A DNA stretch of 7,035 nt from Bacteroidota bacterium (GCA_030695265.1 JAUYTA010000410.1:1-7035); one strand, 5' to 3'; shown: positions 1-6,882, counted from the stretch's first letter. The notes: a model not told the origin generated them from the sequence alone. Translations and numbers: made by a program.

Positions 1-1
1 T

Positions 2-655
2 GATGTCCATTATCTCTGTATCAAAGATATCCATTTGCCATTTAAAAGTACCGAAGCTGAAATTGCTGCTTTTAAAGCCAAATTGAAAGAAAAAGGCGTG
101 ACTGGTTATGCTGTGGGGCCAATCTATATGAAAACAGAGGCCGAGATCGACAATGCTTTTGAATATGCCAAACGGGTTGGTGTAAAGCTCATTGTTGGTG
201 TGCCAAACTATGAACTTCTGCCTTATGTAGATAAAAAGGTAAAAGAATACGGCTACAATTATGCCATTCACCTTCATGGTCCTGACATTAAACTTTACCC
301 TGATGCCGAAGATGTTTGGAACAATGTGAAAGATCTTGATTCGCGCATCGGTATGTGTCTTGACATTGGTCACGATACCAGAAATGGCAAAGATCCGGTG
401 AAAGACCTGAAGAAATATAAATCACGCGTTTTCGATATTCATATTAAGGTTGTTACCGGAACATCAAAACTTGGTTATTCGCTGGAAATAGGTCGCGGAG
501 TTATCGACTTTCCTGCATTTGTGAAAATGTTGAGAAAGGTTGGCTATACCGGAGTTTGCAGCCTCGAACACGAAAAAGACATGACCGATCCTTTTATGGG
601 AATCGCCGAATCAATCGGATATTTCAGGGGAGTAATTGCCACCACAAAAAAATAA
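2..655 (+). CDS. Sugar phosphate isomerase/epimerase-like TIM-barrel protein, 5'-truncated by window edge
   Basis: The reading frame is open from base 2, so 217 residues of a longer protein are visible and the true start lies outside the window. A TTG at 35 could be mistaken for a start, but the preceding in-frame codons (DVHYLCIKDIH) read like normal coding sequence. Visible motifs fit the xylose-isomerase-like/AP-endonuclease-2 TIM-barrel family: IHLHG (residues 89-93), CLDIGHD (119-125, typical metal-ligand Asp and His), DIHIK (145-149), the family-typical GRGVIDFPAF (164-173), and a terminal strand with GYTGVCSLEHE (181-191) whose Glu would be the last metal ligand. Such enzymes bind a divalent metal and isomerise or epimerise sugars or related polyols; the substrate cannot be told from this. 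The N-terminal strands, and any export signal, are missing, so cytoplasmic or periplasmic location is unknown. The gene ends 25 bp before a strong terminator, so it is the last gene of its transcript. Confidence 0.85.
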   Translation, partial: DVHYLCIKDIHLPFKSTEAEIAAFKAKLKEKGVTGYAVGPIYMKTEAEIDNAFEYAKRVGVKLIVGVPNYELLPYVDKKVKEYGYNYAIHLHGPDIKLYPDAEDVWNNVKDLDSRIGMCLDIGHDTRNGKDPVKDLKKYKSRVFDIHIKVVTGTSKLGYSLEIGRGVIDFPAFVKMLRKVGYTGVCSLEHEKDMTDPFMGIAESIGYFRGVIATTKK

Positions 656-679
656 AACTGTTTCAGTTTAAATATTTAC

Positions 680-720
680 AAAAAGCCGTCGCTTAATAAA
701 AGTGGCGGCTTTTTGTTTTT
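680..720 (+). terminator. Strong intrinsic terminator after the isomerase-like gene, possibly bidirectional
   Basis: An inverted repeat pairs 680-694 with 700-714 over 15 bp around a 5-nt loop (AATAA). Only two pairs are G-U wobbles. The GC-rich core is GCCGTC/GGCGGC and a run of T with one G follows at 710-720. It lies between the convergent genes ending at 655 (+) and 757 (-). The left arm begins with an A run, so the opposite-strand transcript also ends in a short U tract, and the hairpin may stop both transcripts. A smaller perfect inverted repeat (655-660 with 664-669) sits just upstream and is probably incidental. Confidence 0.9.
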
Positions 721-756
721 GATCTGAATTTGATTTATTATTGGCGATCGCTTACT

Positions 757-1722
757 TTATTTTATGCTTTTGGCCAGAATATGTTCATTGTCTAATTCAA
801 AATAAAAACGGCTGCCAACATTCGGAGTAGATTCGAATTTAAGTTCGCCGCCGAGCAAATTTACCATGCCTTTACTAATTGCCAATCCTAATCCAAAACC
901 TTTATTTCCAATTACAGGATTGTTGCCTTTGAAGAATGGCCTGAAAATCATTTCTTTGTTTCCATCTTCAATTCCGCTTCCTGAATCTTCTACAAAGAAT
1001 TCAATTCCTGAAGCATGTTCCCGGTATCCAAAACGTACAAAACCTTCTTTTGTAAAGAAAAAGGAGTTGTTAATTAGGTTTTGCAATATATTGGTAAGAA
1101 TTTGAGGATCTGTAAACAATTCAATGCCTTTTTCATTCCCTTTTATCAGTTTGAATTCTACCTGGTTTCGCATTAATCTAAGTTCCGATTTCTGAAGTTC
1201 ATTGTAAAAATTTTCGAGAATTGAATTTAAAAAGAAACTGCTTTTTGTGAACTCAAACTGATTTTCCTGTATTTTGGAAATATCCATTATATCATTGATG
1301 AGCTTGAGCAAATCCTTACTGTTGTTATCTAAAAACTTTGCAAATTTTTGTTTTTCATCATCGTTATACGATTCGTCAACCAACAGTTCGCAAAAACCCA
1401 TAATCCCGTTTAACGGAGTCCTTATTTCGTGCGACATGTTTGCTAAAAATGCCGATTTTAACCGGTCTGATTCTTCAGCTTTTTCCTTGGCTATTATTAA
1501 ATCAGCTGCGATTTTGTTTTTTTTGTTTATTTCGTTCCTGATTAAAAGAAATAATAAAATCGCGGTAATGCTAACAAAAAACCAACCTTTGTAAGTCTGA
1601 TAGTCTGATAGTGATTTAGCTGAGCCTGAAATGCTTTCAATAAAAATATCGGAAAAAAGAATCCACAGAAAACCGGTAATAAAGTATATTAGCGTAATTT
1701 TTATGGCGATTCTGTTTTTCAT
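757..1722 (-). CDS. Membrane sensor histidine kinase without recognisable sensor or receiver domain
   Basis: This 321-residue protein would be the autophosphorylating half of a two-component system in the inner membrane. Two membrane helices (about residues 8-26 and 46-61) flank a loop of about 20 residues. This N-terminal pair, with GFLWILFSD and YKGWFF, resembles a membrane module seen at the start of many PAS-containing kinases and GGDEF proteins, but no PAS domain follows here. A coiled-coil linker (64-92) leads to the HisKA dimerisation domain with the H-box SHEIRTPLNG (phospho-acceptor His98). The ATPase domain has an N-box (NLINNSFFFT, 215-224), G1 box DSGSGI (246-251), F-box IFRPFFKG (259-266) and G2 box GFGLGLAI (275-282). 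The usual N-box Lys is Phe222. No response regulator gene lies alongside, so the partner is unknown. The ATG at 1720-1722 is the natural start because the first helix begins a few codons later. It is transcribed divergently from the aminotransferase gene. Confidence 0.93.
   Translation of the reverse strand: MKNRIAIKITLIYFITGFLWILFSDIFIESISGSAKSLSDYQTYKGWFFVSITAILLFLLIRNEINKKNKIAADLIIAKEKAEESDRLKSAFLANMSHEIRTPLNGIMGFCELLVDESYNDDEKQKFAKFLDNNSKDLLKLINDIMDISKIQENQFEFTKSSFFLNSILENFYNELQKSELRLMRNQVEFKLIKGNEKGIELFTDPQILTNILQNLINNSFFFTKEGFVRFGYREHASGIEFFVEDSGSGIEDGNKEMIFRPFFKGNNPVIGNKGFGLGLAISKGMVNLLGGELKFESTPNVGSRFYFELDNEHILAKSIK
1595..1612. repeat. Tandem 8-bp repeat inside the kinase coding region
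   Basis: The unit GTCTGATA occurs twice in direct succession (1595-1602 and 1603-1610) and continues for two more matching bases. It encodes part of the segment SLSDYQTYKG, just before the second membrane helix of the histidine kinase. Since 8 is not a multiple of 3, gain or loss of one unit would shift the frame upstream of the catalytic domains. With only two copies this may be chance. Confidence 0.6.
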
Positions 1723-1846
1723 TTTTAGATTTTATATACTAAACAAAACAGTTCTTGTATTAGTTTGCTAAAGTAAAACATAAATGACGAATTTCTTTTT
1801 TTGACAGAAATAGTTGACAATCAGGAATGAAATAGGACTACGAAAA
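1723..1846. promoter_or_regulatory. Divergent intergenic region between kinase and aminotransferase genes
   Basis: The 124 bp separate two divergent starts, so promoters for both genes are expected here. It is very AT-rich. On the minus strand, TATGTTTT (1782 down to 1775) matches seven of eight positions of the Bacteroidota -7 element TAnnTTTG, with its last base changed. I see no TTTG -33 element at the expected distance, so the assignment is weak. On the plus strand, TTAGTTTG (1760-1767) is a similarly imperfect match. A purine-rich AGGA at 1834-1837 precedes the aminotransferase ATG at 1847. Confidence 0.35.
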
Positions 1847-2683
1847 ATGAACAGTGAAAATGAACAAATCATTGATTATAAAAGATATATAATTTCGAGT
1901 CAAGGAACTTTTCTACATTCTGAATTGAATGCTTTGTTGTTCAATTCAGACCGATCGGTTTATGAAGTGATCCGTATTATTGACGGTATTGCACTTTTTT
2001 TAGAAGACCATTATGCAAGGTTAGTTTCTTCTATTCAAATGAGCGGCTTTCATTTTGCAATGGATTTTTCTGAATTCAGGCACAATGTTATGGAGCTTGG
2101 GAGGTTAAACCATATTGAAAATGGCAATGTGAAATTTTTTCTTGCCGAATTTGGAAAAGAGAACCTCTGGTCATTTTCGTTTATTCCGCATAGTTATCCT
2201 GATACGAATGATTACGAACTGGGTGTTAATACCGAATTCCTTTTTGCCGAACGCGAAAATCCCAATGCCAAAATTACCCAGAACATTGTTCGTGAAAAGG
2301 CAAATCAATTAATTGCAGATCAAAACCTCTATGAAGTACTGTTTGTCGATCGCGATGGATTGATCACCGAAGGAAGTCGTTCGAATGTGTTTTTTGTGAA
2401 GGGAAACCGGTTTTTTACTGCTCCGGCATATCAGGTTCTGGTTGGTATTACCCGCCAAAAAGTATTGCAATGCCTCAGTGAATTGGCTTTCCCAATCATC
2501 GAAGAGGCTGTTTTGGCTTCAGAAATAAGTACGTTTGATGCCGTTTTTTTAACCGGAACTTCGCCAAAAGTTTTACCTGTCAGATCAATCGGTAAACAAG
2601 TGTTCAATACACAATTGCTTGTTGTAAATGAACTGATGAATCAATATAACAGCATGATAGATAATTATATAACAGCGCATTAG
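1847..2683 (+). CDS. Fold-type IV PLP-dependent aminotransferase (class IV; BCAT/DAAT/ADC-lyase family)
   Basis: The 278-residue cytoplasmic protein spans a full class IV aminotransferase. RSVYEVIR (36-43) matches the N-terminal signature of the family, and FLEDHYARL follows at 51-59. Lys142 in NAKITQN aligns with the PLP-binding lysine of branched-chain aminotransferase. ITEGSRSN (173-180) carries the Glu175 that would contact the PLP ring nitrogen. VGITR (199-203) and TGTSPKVLPV (236-245) are the expected phosphate- and substrate-side loops. The family transfers amino groups between amino acids and 2-oxo acids, or in the PabC branch splits aminodeoxychorismate. These motifs do not settle which reaction applies here, so no gene symbol is given. 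An in-frame TTG at 1814 would add 11 residues, but those are not family-like and the ATG at 1847 has a purine-rich AGGA ten bases upstream, so I chose the ATG. The gene stands alone, divergent from the kinase and convergent with the TPR gene 31 bp downstream. Confidence 0.9.
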   Translation: MNSENEQIIDYKRYIISSQGTFLHSELNALLFNSDRSVYEVIRIIDGIALFLEDHYARLVSSIQMSGFHFAMDFSEFRHNVMELGRLNHIENGNVKFFLAEFGKENLWSFSFIPHSYPDTNDYELGVNTEFLFAERENPNAKITQNIVREKANQLIADQNLYEVLFVDRDGLITEGSRSNVFFVKGNRFFTAPAYQVLVGITRQKVLQCLSELAFPIIEEAVLASEISTFDAVFLTGTSPKVLPVRSIGKQVFNTQLLVVNELMNQYNSMIDNYITAH

Positions 2684-2685
2684 AT

Positions 2686-2711
2686 CATTGCTTAACCCAT
2701 TGGCTGCAATG
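2686..2711. terminator. Weak hairpin in the 31-bp gap between convergent genes
   Basis: CATTGC at 2686-2691 pairs perfectly with GCAATG at 2706-2711 around a 14-nt loop. It fills most of the gap between the aminotransferase stop and the TPR-gene stop, where a bidirectional terminator would be expected. The stem is only 6 bp and the following plus-strand sequence (TCTTTATTTTG) is only moderately T-rich, so termination activity is uncertain. Confidence 0.35.
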
Positions 2712-2714
2712 TCT

Positions 2715-4916
2715 TTATTTTGTTGGCATCTTATCGGTGATCCGCACGTTTCTCACTCCCTTAACCTGCTGAATTTTACTTTCATCTATGGTTTCCTTAT
2801 CTTTTAATTCTTGAGGAATGATTACCTCCCCCTGACGGATTTGTATCTGATCCAGACCATTCACCACTTTAACACTGCTTCCTTTTGTTATGTCTTCATA
2901 TACTTTTCCGGCAACAATTAAATCCGGGTTTGCATCAATCCGCGTTTGATATCCTCCTGAATTTAATGACCATGATTTTAACTGATTATTTGCAACAGCA
3001 TTTGTATTTTGGCTAATTGAAATTGCATTTTCGCTGTCAAGATTATTTATGAACTTTCCCTCGATGTGGTTCAACCGGTTAATATCCTGATAGTTTCCAA
3101 GAGCCTTTTCCTTGTCGATATAGTTCAGAGCTTTAATTTCAAATAATGGGTAATTATAGGCTGGATTTAATTCTGAGCTAGCGGAACCCATATCCGTAAG
3201 AATTTTAAATTTTTGCCTGTTCAGAAACGAATTGTCATTTTTGAAATTTGTCATCTTAAATAGATCACTTTCGGTGATGGTTTTTTCAAGAGATTCAATA
3301 TTCTTGTTTTTGAAGTCATAGCTTCCGTTTCGGATATTGAACCTCATGTTTGTGATTAAATCAAGCTCCTTTAATTTTTGACTATATGTAACATCTTGAC
3401 GTGGAATGTTTTTAGCCTTCTGAATAATCGAATCGGCCATCGATAAGTTGTCGAGATCAAGGTAACCGACAGCGGCATCAACCAATGCCTGGAACTCCTT
3501 TTCGGGCTGGTTGGTTAATTGATAACCTTTTGCGAGCATTTGATAAAGTGATGGAACCGGTTTGAATTTTTCCGGATTTTTACTTTCAATTCTTTTTTGA
3601 AACTTAATGGCATTTTCAAGTTGAAAGATGGCATTTCCGGCAAACCATGTTGATTTCCATACATTTCTGTCAGCATAAATCAAACCCAGCATGGTGTGTG
3701 ATTTTTGTATCGATTCGAGGTCGTTTTGCAGGTAGTGCATGCTTTTTTCATTGAATAATTCCCTGATGAGGGCCTCGTACTTGGCATTGTTCAAATCCAA
3801 TTTGGGATATCGGTTGTATAAACCCGACAATTCAATTGCAATTTCCAGTTTAACCGGGAAATATTTTTTTAATTTAGGGTCGCCGTCGTACCTGTAAAAC
3901 TCGGGAGCAATGTCCAACGCTGTTTCAAGCATCTTAACTGCAGTTTCGATATCGCCGTCAATAAGTGCTGCAGATTTCATTTTCAAAAATATGGTTGCGG
4001 TGATATGACGACGAAAATCATTTACAGTCCACCACTTTATATTTTCGGGTTTCCCAAACGAATTCGTCAACAACATCTGAAGTTCCTCATTGCAAGGCGA
4101 TGGCCATGTCTTTAAATCAGGCAATTCGTCGGCGTAGGTTCCGGTAATTGTATTTTTTCTGGCAAGTGTTTCAGCCCAACTTATACATGCCTGAACTGCT
4201 TTTTCATTGTCTTTTATCGCTAACGCATTTTTTACCGCATACAAATATCCGTTTCTTGCCAGATCATTCACTTCCTGATCGAACAACTTACCGGAAAAAG
4301 TAACCAAACCTCCGAATGCTTCGTCCGGGTCAGATAATTGCGAATAGGAATAAAGTATTTTCCATCCAAGTCCTTCATTGTTAACATTCATAAAAAAAGC
4401 AGGTGTGTAAAATTCAATGGCATTTTTAAAATCCTTGATTTCATAATATATGTCGCCTTTGTTGATTTCGTATTTTAGTTTGCTCTTTTTGTCTGCTTTA
4501 ATTGCCAGATCAAGAATGTTGATTGCATTTTCGTAATTCCCCATAGCTTTATTTACCAAAAACAGGTTGTTAATAACCGAGATGTCATTTGGATCGATTG
4601 CATGTGCTCTTTTATAGTAGGCAATTGACTCTGACAGCAAGGCTTGTTGATTGGCAGGAGATTCATTTGATGCTAACTGATACATATACCCGGCAGTAAA
4701 ATATAATTTCAACAAGCAAATTGATTCCTGACTGGAATTACGGCATTTTTCAAAATTGCTGGTTATGAGTGCAATTCCTTCATCAAATGGTAATTCCAAG
4801 GCTGTATTGCAGATCGAGTCGACCTCAGTTAAGATTCTGTCCTGTGCCTGTAAAATTGTCGTCAGGCTTAAAAATAACACCAAAATGGCCGTCAGTTTTG
4901 AAATTTTAGACTTCAT
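2715..4916 (-). CDS. Exported TPR-repeat protein, last gene of a three-gene envelope operon
   Basis: The 733-residue protein starts with a clear Sec signal peptide: MKSK, a hydrophobic stretch at about 8-21, then a likely cleavage after LQA (22-24) before QDR. It should therefore be periplasmic or surface-exposed. It has no lipobox, so it is not a lipoprotein. Helical TPR-type repeats are visible at about 95-141 (LDLAIKAD ends one unit), 147-174 (GDIYYEIKDFKNAIEFY) and 318-340 (GDIETAVKMLETALDIAPEF). Weaker helical repeats probably fill 355-500. TPR arrays are protein-binding scaffolds. Residues from about 560 onward no longer look like TPRs; the last 60 contain short strand-like segments (SSVKVVNGLDQIQIRQGEVII, about 680-700). 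The start codon follows the stop of the upstream gene by one base (TAA-T-ATG), so translational coupling is likely. No enzymatic motif was seen. Its partners are most likely the other two operon products. Confidence 0.88.
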   Translation of the reverse strand: MKSKISKLTAILVLFLSLTTILQAQDRILTEVDSICNTALELPFDEGIALITSNFEKCRNSSQESICLLKLYFTAGYMYQLASNESPANQQALLSESIAYYKRAHAIDPNDISVINNLFLVNKAMGNYENAINILDLAIKADKKSKLKYEINKGDIYYEIKDFKNAIEFYTPAFFMNVNNEGLGWKILYSYSQLSDPDEAFGGLVTFSGKLFDQEVNDLARNGYLYAVKNALAIKDNEKAVQACISWAETLARKNTITGTYADELPDLKTWPSPCNEELQMLLTNSFGKPENIKWWTVNDFRRHITATIFLKMKSAALIDGDIETAVKMLETALDIAPEFYRYDGDPKLKKYFPVKLEIAIELSGLYNRYPKLDLNNAKYEALIRELFNEKSMHYLQNDLESIQKSHTMLGLIYADRNVWKSTWFAGNAIFQLENAIKFQKRIESKNPEKFKPVPSLYQMLAKGYQLTNQPEKEFQALVDAAVGYLDLDNLSMADSIIQKAKNIPRQDVTYSQKLKELDLITNMRFNIRNGSYDFKNKNIESLEKTITESDLFKMTNFKNDNSFLNRQKFKILTDMGSASSELNPAYNYPLFEIKALNYIDKEKALGNYQDINRLNHIEGKFINNLDSENAISISQNTNAVANNQLKSWSLNSGGYQTRIDANPDLIVAGKVYEDITKGSSVKVVNGLDQIQIRQGEVIIPQELKDKETIDESKIQQVKGVRNVRITDKMPTK

Positions 4917-4917
4917 A

Positions 4918-5811
4918 TTATTGTGGATTTGATGTTCTGAAAAAAGTTTCCGGAGAAATGATTTCCATATCTGTATTTACAAGAGGCAAATGTTTAAGAA
5001 TGAATATCTTCTTTATTATCGCATCCATATTTGACGAATCAATGGCTATTTCATTCGAAACGTTTGCCAGTTTTTTTAACGCAAGACTTCCTTCAGGATA
5101 AGTATTTGGAAGTTTATACTTCAATATTGCTTCCTCCCGATTTTTAATAGATGCAGTTACCTGTGTGGTGTCATAAGATTCAACTGATCCAAAAATATCA
5201 TCAGGAATAGAAGTAATAATAAGAAAGAGACTGAATTTCGCGATGTTGTTTTCCTTTTCGGCAAGTGGCAGAATAAACAATTTTTTATCCTGAATGAAAT
5301 AAAAATCGTTGGCAACCTCTACCTTGCTTAATATGTTTTTAACCAGTTCTTCCTTATTTTTTGCAATTCCAATTTTAAAGGTTTGAACAATCTCATCAAT
5401 AAATTCTTCCTTCACATCAGGCAATGATTCAATGTATCTTTCAACTGGACGGAAAACCCAATAAACAGGTTTTTCATTGCCGGAATTCTGCAGATGTTTT
5501 ATAAAAACCTTAAAACCAACTTCTTTCAATGATGAGCTTGTGCCAATGTTTCCCTCATTACGTGTCAGTTCGATGTGCAGTGCCGGTTGATTGGAGCCAA
5601 TGGAAAAATGAAAAAATCCAAAGGTTTTGTTCAGGTAATCAACCATCAATGACGAACATTTATTTTCAATCAGTTTGGTTTCTGAATCGTAATAATCTTT
5701 GTATTGCGGCTCAGTAATCGTGAACCTGACCTGAATTGTCTTTTTATCTTCAGCAAATAAACGACCAGCCAGCAACAGAATGAAGCAAATAATCACTATC
5801 CTGATTTTCAT
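4918..5811 (-). CDS. Secreted protein of unknown function, middle gene of the envelope operon
   Basis: I do not recognise a family for this 297-residue protein. It begins with a typical Sec signal peptide (MKIR, hydrophobic core at 5-15, probable cleavage after LFA at 18-20, mature protein starting EDKK), so it should act outside the cytoplasm. There is no lipobox cysteine and no later membrane helix long enough to anchor it. The first part (24-125) alternates predicted strands (IQVRFTIT, ALHIELTR, GFKVFIKHL) with a helix at 45-62. The middle (130-165) is charged and helical, a second strand-rich part includes LFILPLAE (178-185) and FSLFLIITSIP (193-203), and the C-terminal 60 residues look helical. 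The alternating pattern in the first part might suggest a small alpha/beta domain, but I cannot name one. The ATG overlaps the stop of the upstream membrane-protein gene (ATGA), and its own stop is one base before the TPR-gene start, so all three are probably made in fixed ratios. Confidence 0.85.
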   Translation of the reverse strand: MKIRIVIICFILLLAGRLFAEDKKTIQVRFTITEPQYKDYYDSETKLIENKCSSLMVDYLNKTFGFFHFSIGSNQPALHIELTRNEGNIGTSSSLKEVGFKVFIKHLQNSGNEKPVYWVFRPVERYIESLPDVKEEFIDEIVQTFKIGIAKNKEELVKNILSKVEVANDFYFIQDKKLFILPLAEKENNIAKFSLFLIITSIPDDIFGSVESYDTTQVTASIKNREEAILKYKLPNTYPEGSLALKKLANVSNEIAIDSSNMDAIIKKIFILKHLPLVNTDMEIISPETFFRTSNPQ

Positions 5812-6731
5812 TGTTCCACAGATTTAAATTTTAGTTCCTTAAACTTGTCAGAATCAGCCGTGCCTTTGCAAACAGCAAGCTTTCTTCCTGAAGCAGATGT
5901 CAATTCCAGATCAAGACTGTCGTAGGCATGCAGATCAACCGGAATAAACAAAGGTTCTTCAACGCTCCATTTATTCAAACTACTATAAATGATCACATCG
6001 TCCCGGTACAATCCTTTGAGCTCTAAATGCCATTTTTCGAAATAATCCTCCGGAATTTCCGGAATCTGTCCAATGACTATGGTGGCGCGACCCTTCAGGT
6101 CGAAAGTGTCAATCGTTTGATGGTTGTGTTGTAAAATTAGTTTCGCTCGCGCCAACTGCATAAAATACTCAACAGGAACCTTTGTAATGATTGTCGGGGA
6201 AACTTTCAGGTCATTTTCGAGGGTAATTTTTTTCCCGATCCATGGATAAACCTGAAATTCTAATTGTTGATAACCTTTGGTATTTATAATGAATGATCGT
6301 CCAAAGGGAATGGTTAAAACTGTCTTTTTTGCAAAGGGGTTCTTTTCTGAGATTTCAAGTTTAGTTGCAGCCGAATCCGATCGTGTAAATAAGTTTAGGG
6401 ATGTATCAGACTGGATTTTATTACTTGAAATTTGAATTGAAGAAACAAAACAACCGGCCATAAAAAATAAAATATAAAATCCGGCAATCATCTGGAAACT
6501 CAAAATCCCTGATATCCACTTTGAGTAAGTTTTATTAATATTTTCTTCTTCATCTTTTTTAATGTATTTCAGGAAGAAGCTTACGAATGCAAAAAAGACC
6601 AAAATGCCATTGATGAAATAGGTTTCGAGAAAATCTTTGCCAATGTGGTAGGTAAGCCATGAGTTGAGTAACAGCAGAAAGAATGCTGCCAGTAGAACTT
6701 TTATGAATATGTAATTATCTGTCTTATTCAT
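5808..6731 (-). CDS. Three-TM membrane protein with large extracytoplasmic beta-rich domain, first gene of the envelope operon
   Basis: No known family is recognised for this 307-residue protein. Three hydrophobic helices occupy about 8-30, 37-57 and 71-98. A charged linker between the second and third (KYIKKDEEENINK) is most likely cytoplasmic. With the N-terminus inside, the remaining 210 residues would lie in the periplasm. That region seems to be built from imperfect units of 35-40 residues, each with a strand, a short loop and a Tyr followed by alternating hydrophobics: about 145-172, 179-214, 216-256 and 260-293 (Tyr154, Tyr189, Tyr230, Tyr270). Units 1 and 4 share the spacing Y-x2-L-x8-G-[KR]-K-[IL]. 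Cys94 in FMAGC resembles a lipobox but lies at the end of the third helix, so lipidation is unlikely. The ATG at 6729-6731 precedes the first helix directly. The stop overlaps the next start by 4 bp. As first gene and only membrane anchor, it may recruit the two exported partners. Confidence 0.85.
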   Translation of the reverse strand: MNKTDNYIFIKVLLAAFFLLLLNSWLTYHIGKDFLETYFINGILVFFAFVSFFLKYIKKDEEENINKTYSKWISGILSFQMIAGFYILFFMAGCFVSSIQISSNKIQSDTSLNLFTRSDSAATKLEISEKNPFAKKTVLTIPFGRSFIINTKGYQQLEFQVYPWIGKKITLENDLKVSPTIITKVPVEYFMQLARAKLILQHNHQTIDTFDLKGRATIVIGQIPEIPEDYFEKWHLELKGLYRDDVIIYSSLNKWSVEEPLFIPVDLHAYDSLDLELTSASGRKLAVCKGTADSDKFKELKFKSVEQ

Positions 6732-6833
6732 AAAACTAAATTCAAGAAGTTAAATTGAATCTTTAGTTCATGCTCATTCTACTCCGAAATAAGTTATTAT
6801 TAGACAATTAATACATATCAAATGTTCAAAACA
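6732..6833 (-). promoter_or_regulatory. Probable promoter region of the three-gene envelope operon
   Basis: About 100 AT-rich bases lie between the terminator hairpin at 6834-6869 and the ATG of the membrane-protein gene, so the operon should have its own promoter here. On the minus strand, TTTG occurs at 6829-6826 and again at 6821-6818, which could serve as a -33 element. No good TAnnTTTG -7 element follows; TAACTTAT, 22 bases after the second TTTG, is the nearest candidate and matches poorly. No open reading frame of useful size, operator palindrome or riboswitch-like structure was seen. Confidence 0.35.
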
Positions 6834-6869
6834 AAAACGCAGAACCTATTTTCATAAATTCTGCGTTTT
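6834..6869 (-). terminator. Intrinsic terminator of the gene entering from the right edge
   Basis: AAAACGCAGAA (6834-6844) and TTCTGCGTTTT (6859-6869) form a perfect 11-bp stem around a 14-nt loop. A further three pairs are possible inside the loop (6847-6849 with 6854-6856). Read on the minus strand, the stem runs straight into a U-rich tail (TTTTTGTTTTG, about 6837-6827). It lies 13 bp past the stop codon of the partial gene at 6883-7035 and separates that transcript from the envelope operon downstream. Confidence 0.85.
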
Positions 6870-6882
6870 CTTAATGAGCTTC

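Noticed and set aside
35..37. TTG as start of the isomerase-like gene
   Set aside because: The frame is open to the left edge and the upstream codons look coding, so the gene is truncated by the window rather than starting here.
744..751. Perfect palindrome GCGATCGC
   Set aside because: It occurs once in the intergenic gap, with no second copy or partner site noticed, so it is best treated as chance.
866..1105. Plus-strand open frame of 79 codons
   Set aside because: It lies wholly antisense to the histidine kinase catalytic domain, whose motifs are intact, and its product has no family-like features.
1274..1594. Plus-strand open frame of 106 codons
   Set aside because: It is antisense to the kinase HisKA and membrane region. 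Its Ser/Leu-rich composition is what the reverse strand of such a gene gives.
1801..1819. Two TTGACA hexamers 13 bases apart, resembling sigma-70 -35 boxes
   Set aside because: No -10 box follows at the right distance, Bacteroidota use a different promoter consensus, and the second copy is too close to the start codon.
5529..5717. Plus-strand open frame of 62 codons
   Set aside because: It is antisense to the secreted-protein gene in the middle of a tightly packed operon and has no start-site or family support.
6450..6464. Lipobox-like FMAGC in the membrane protein (Cys94)
   Set aside because: The cysteine is at the end of the third membrane helix and not after an N-terminal signal peptide, so lipoprotein processing is unlikely.
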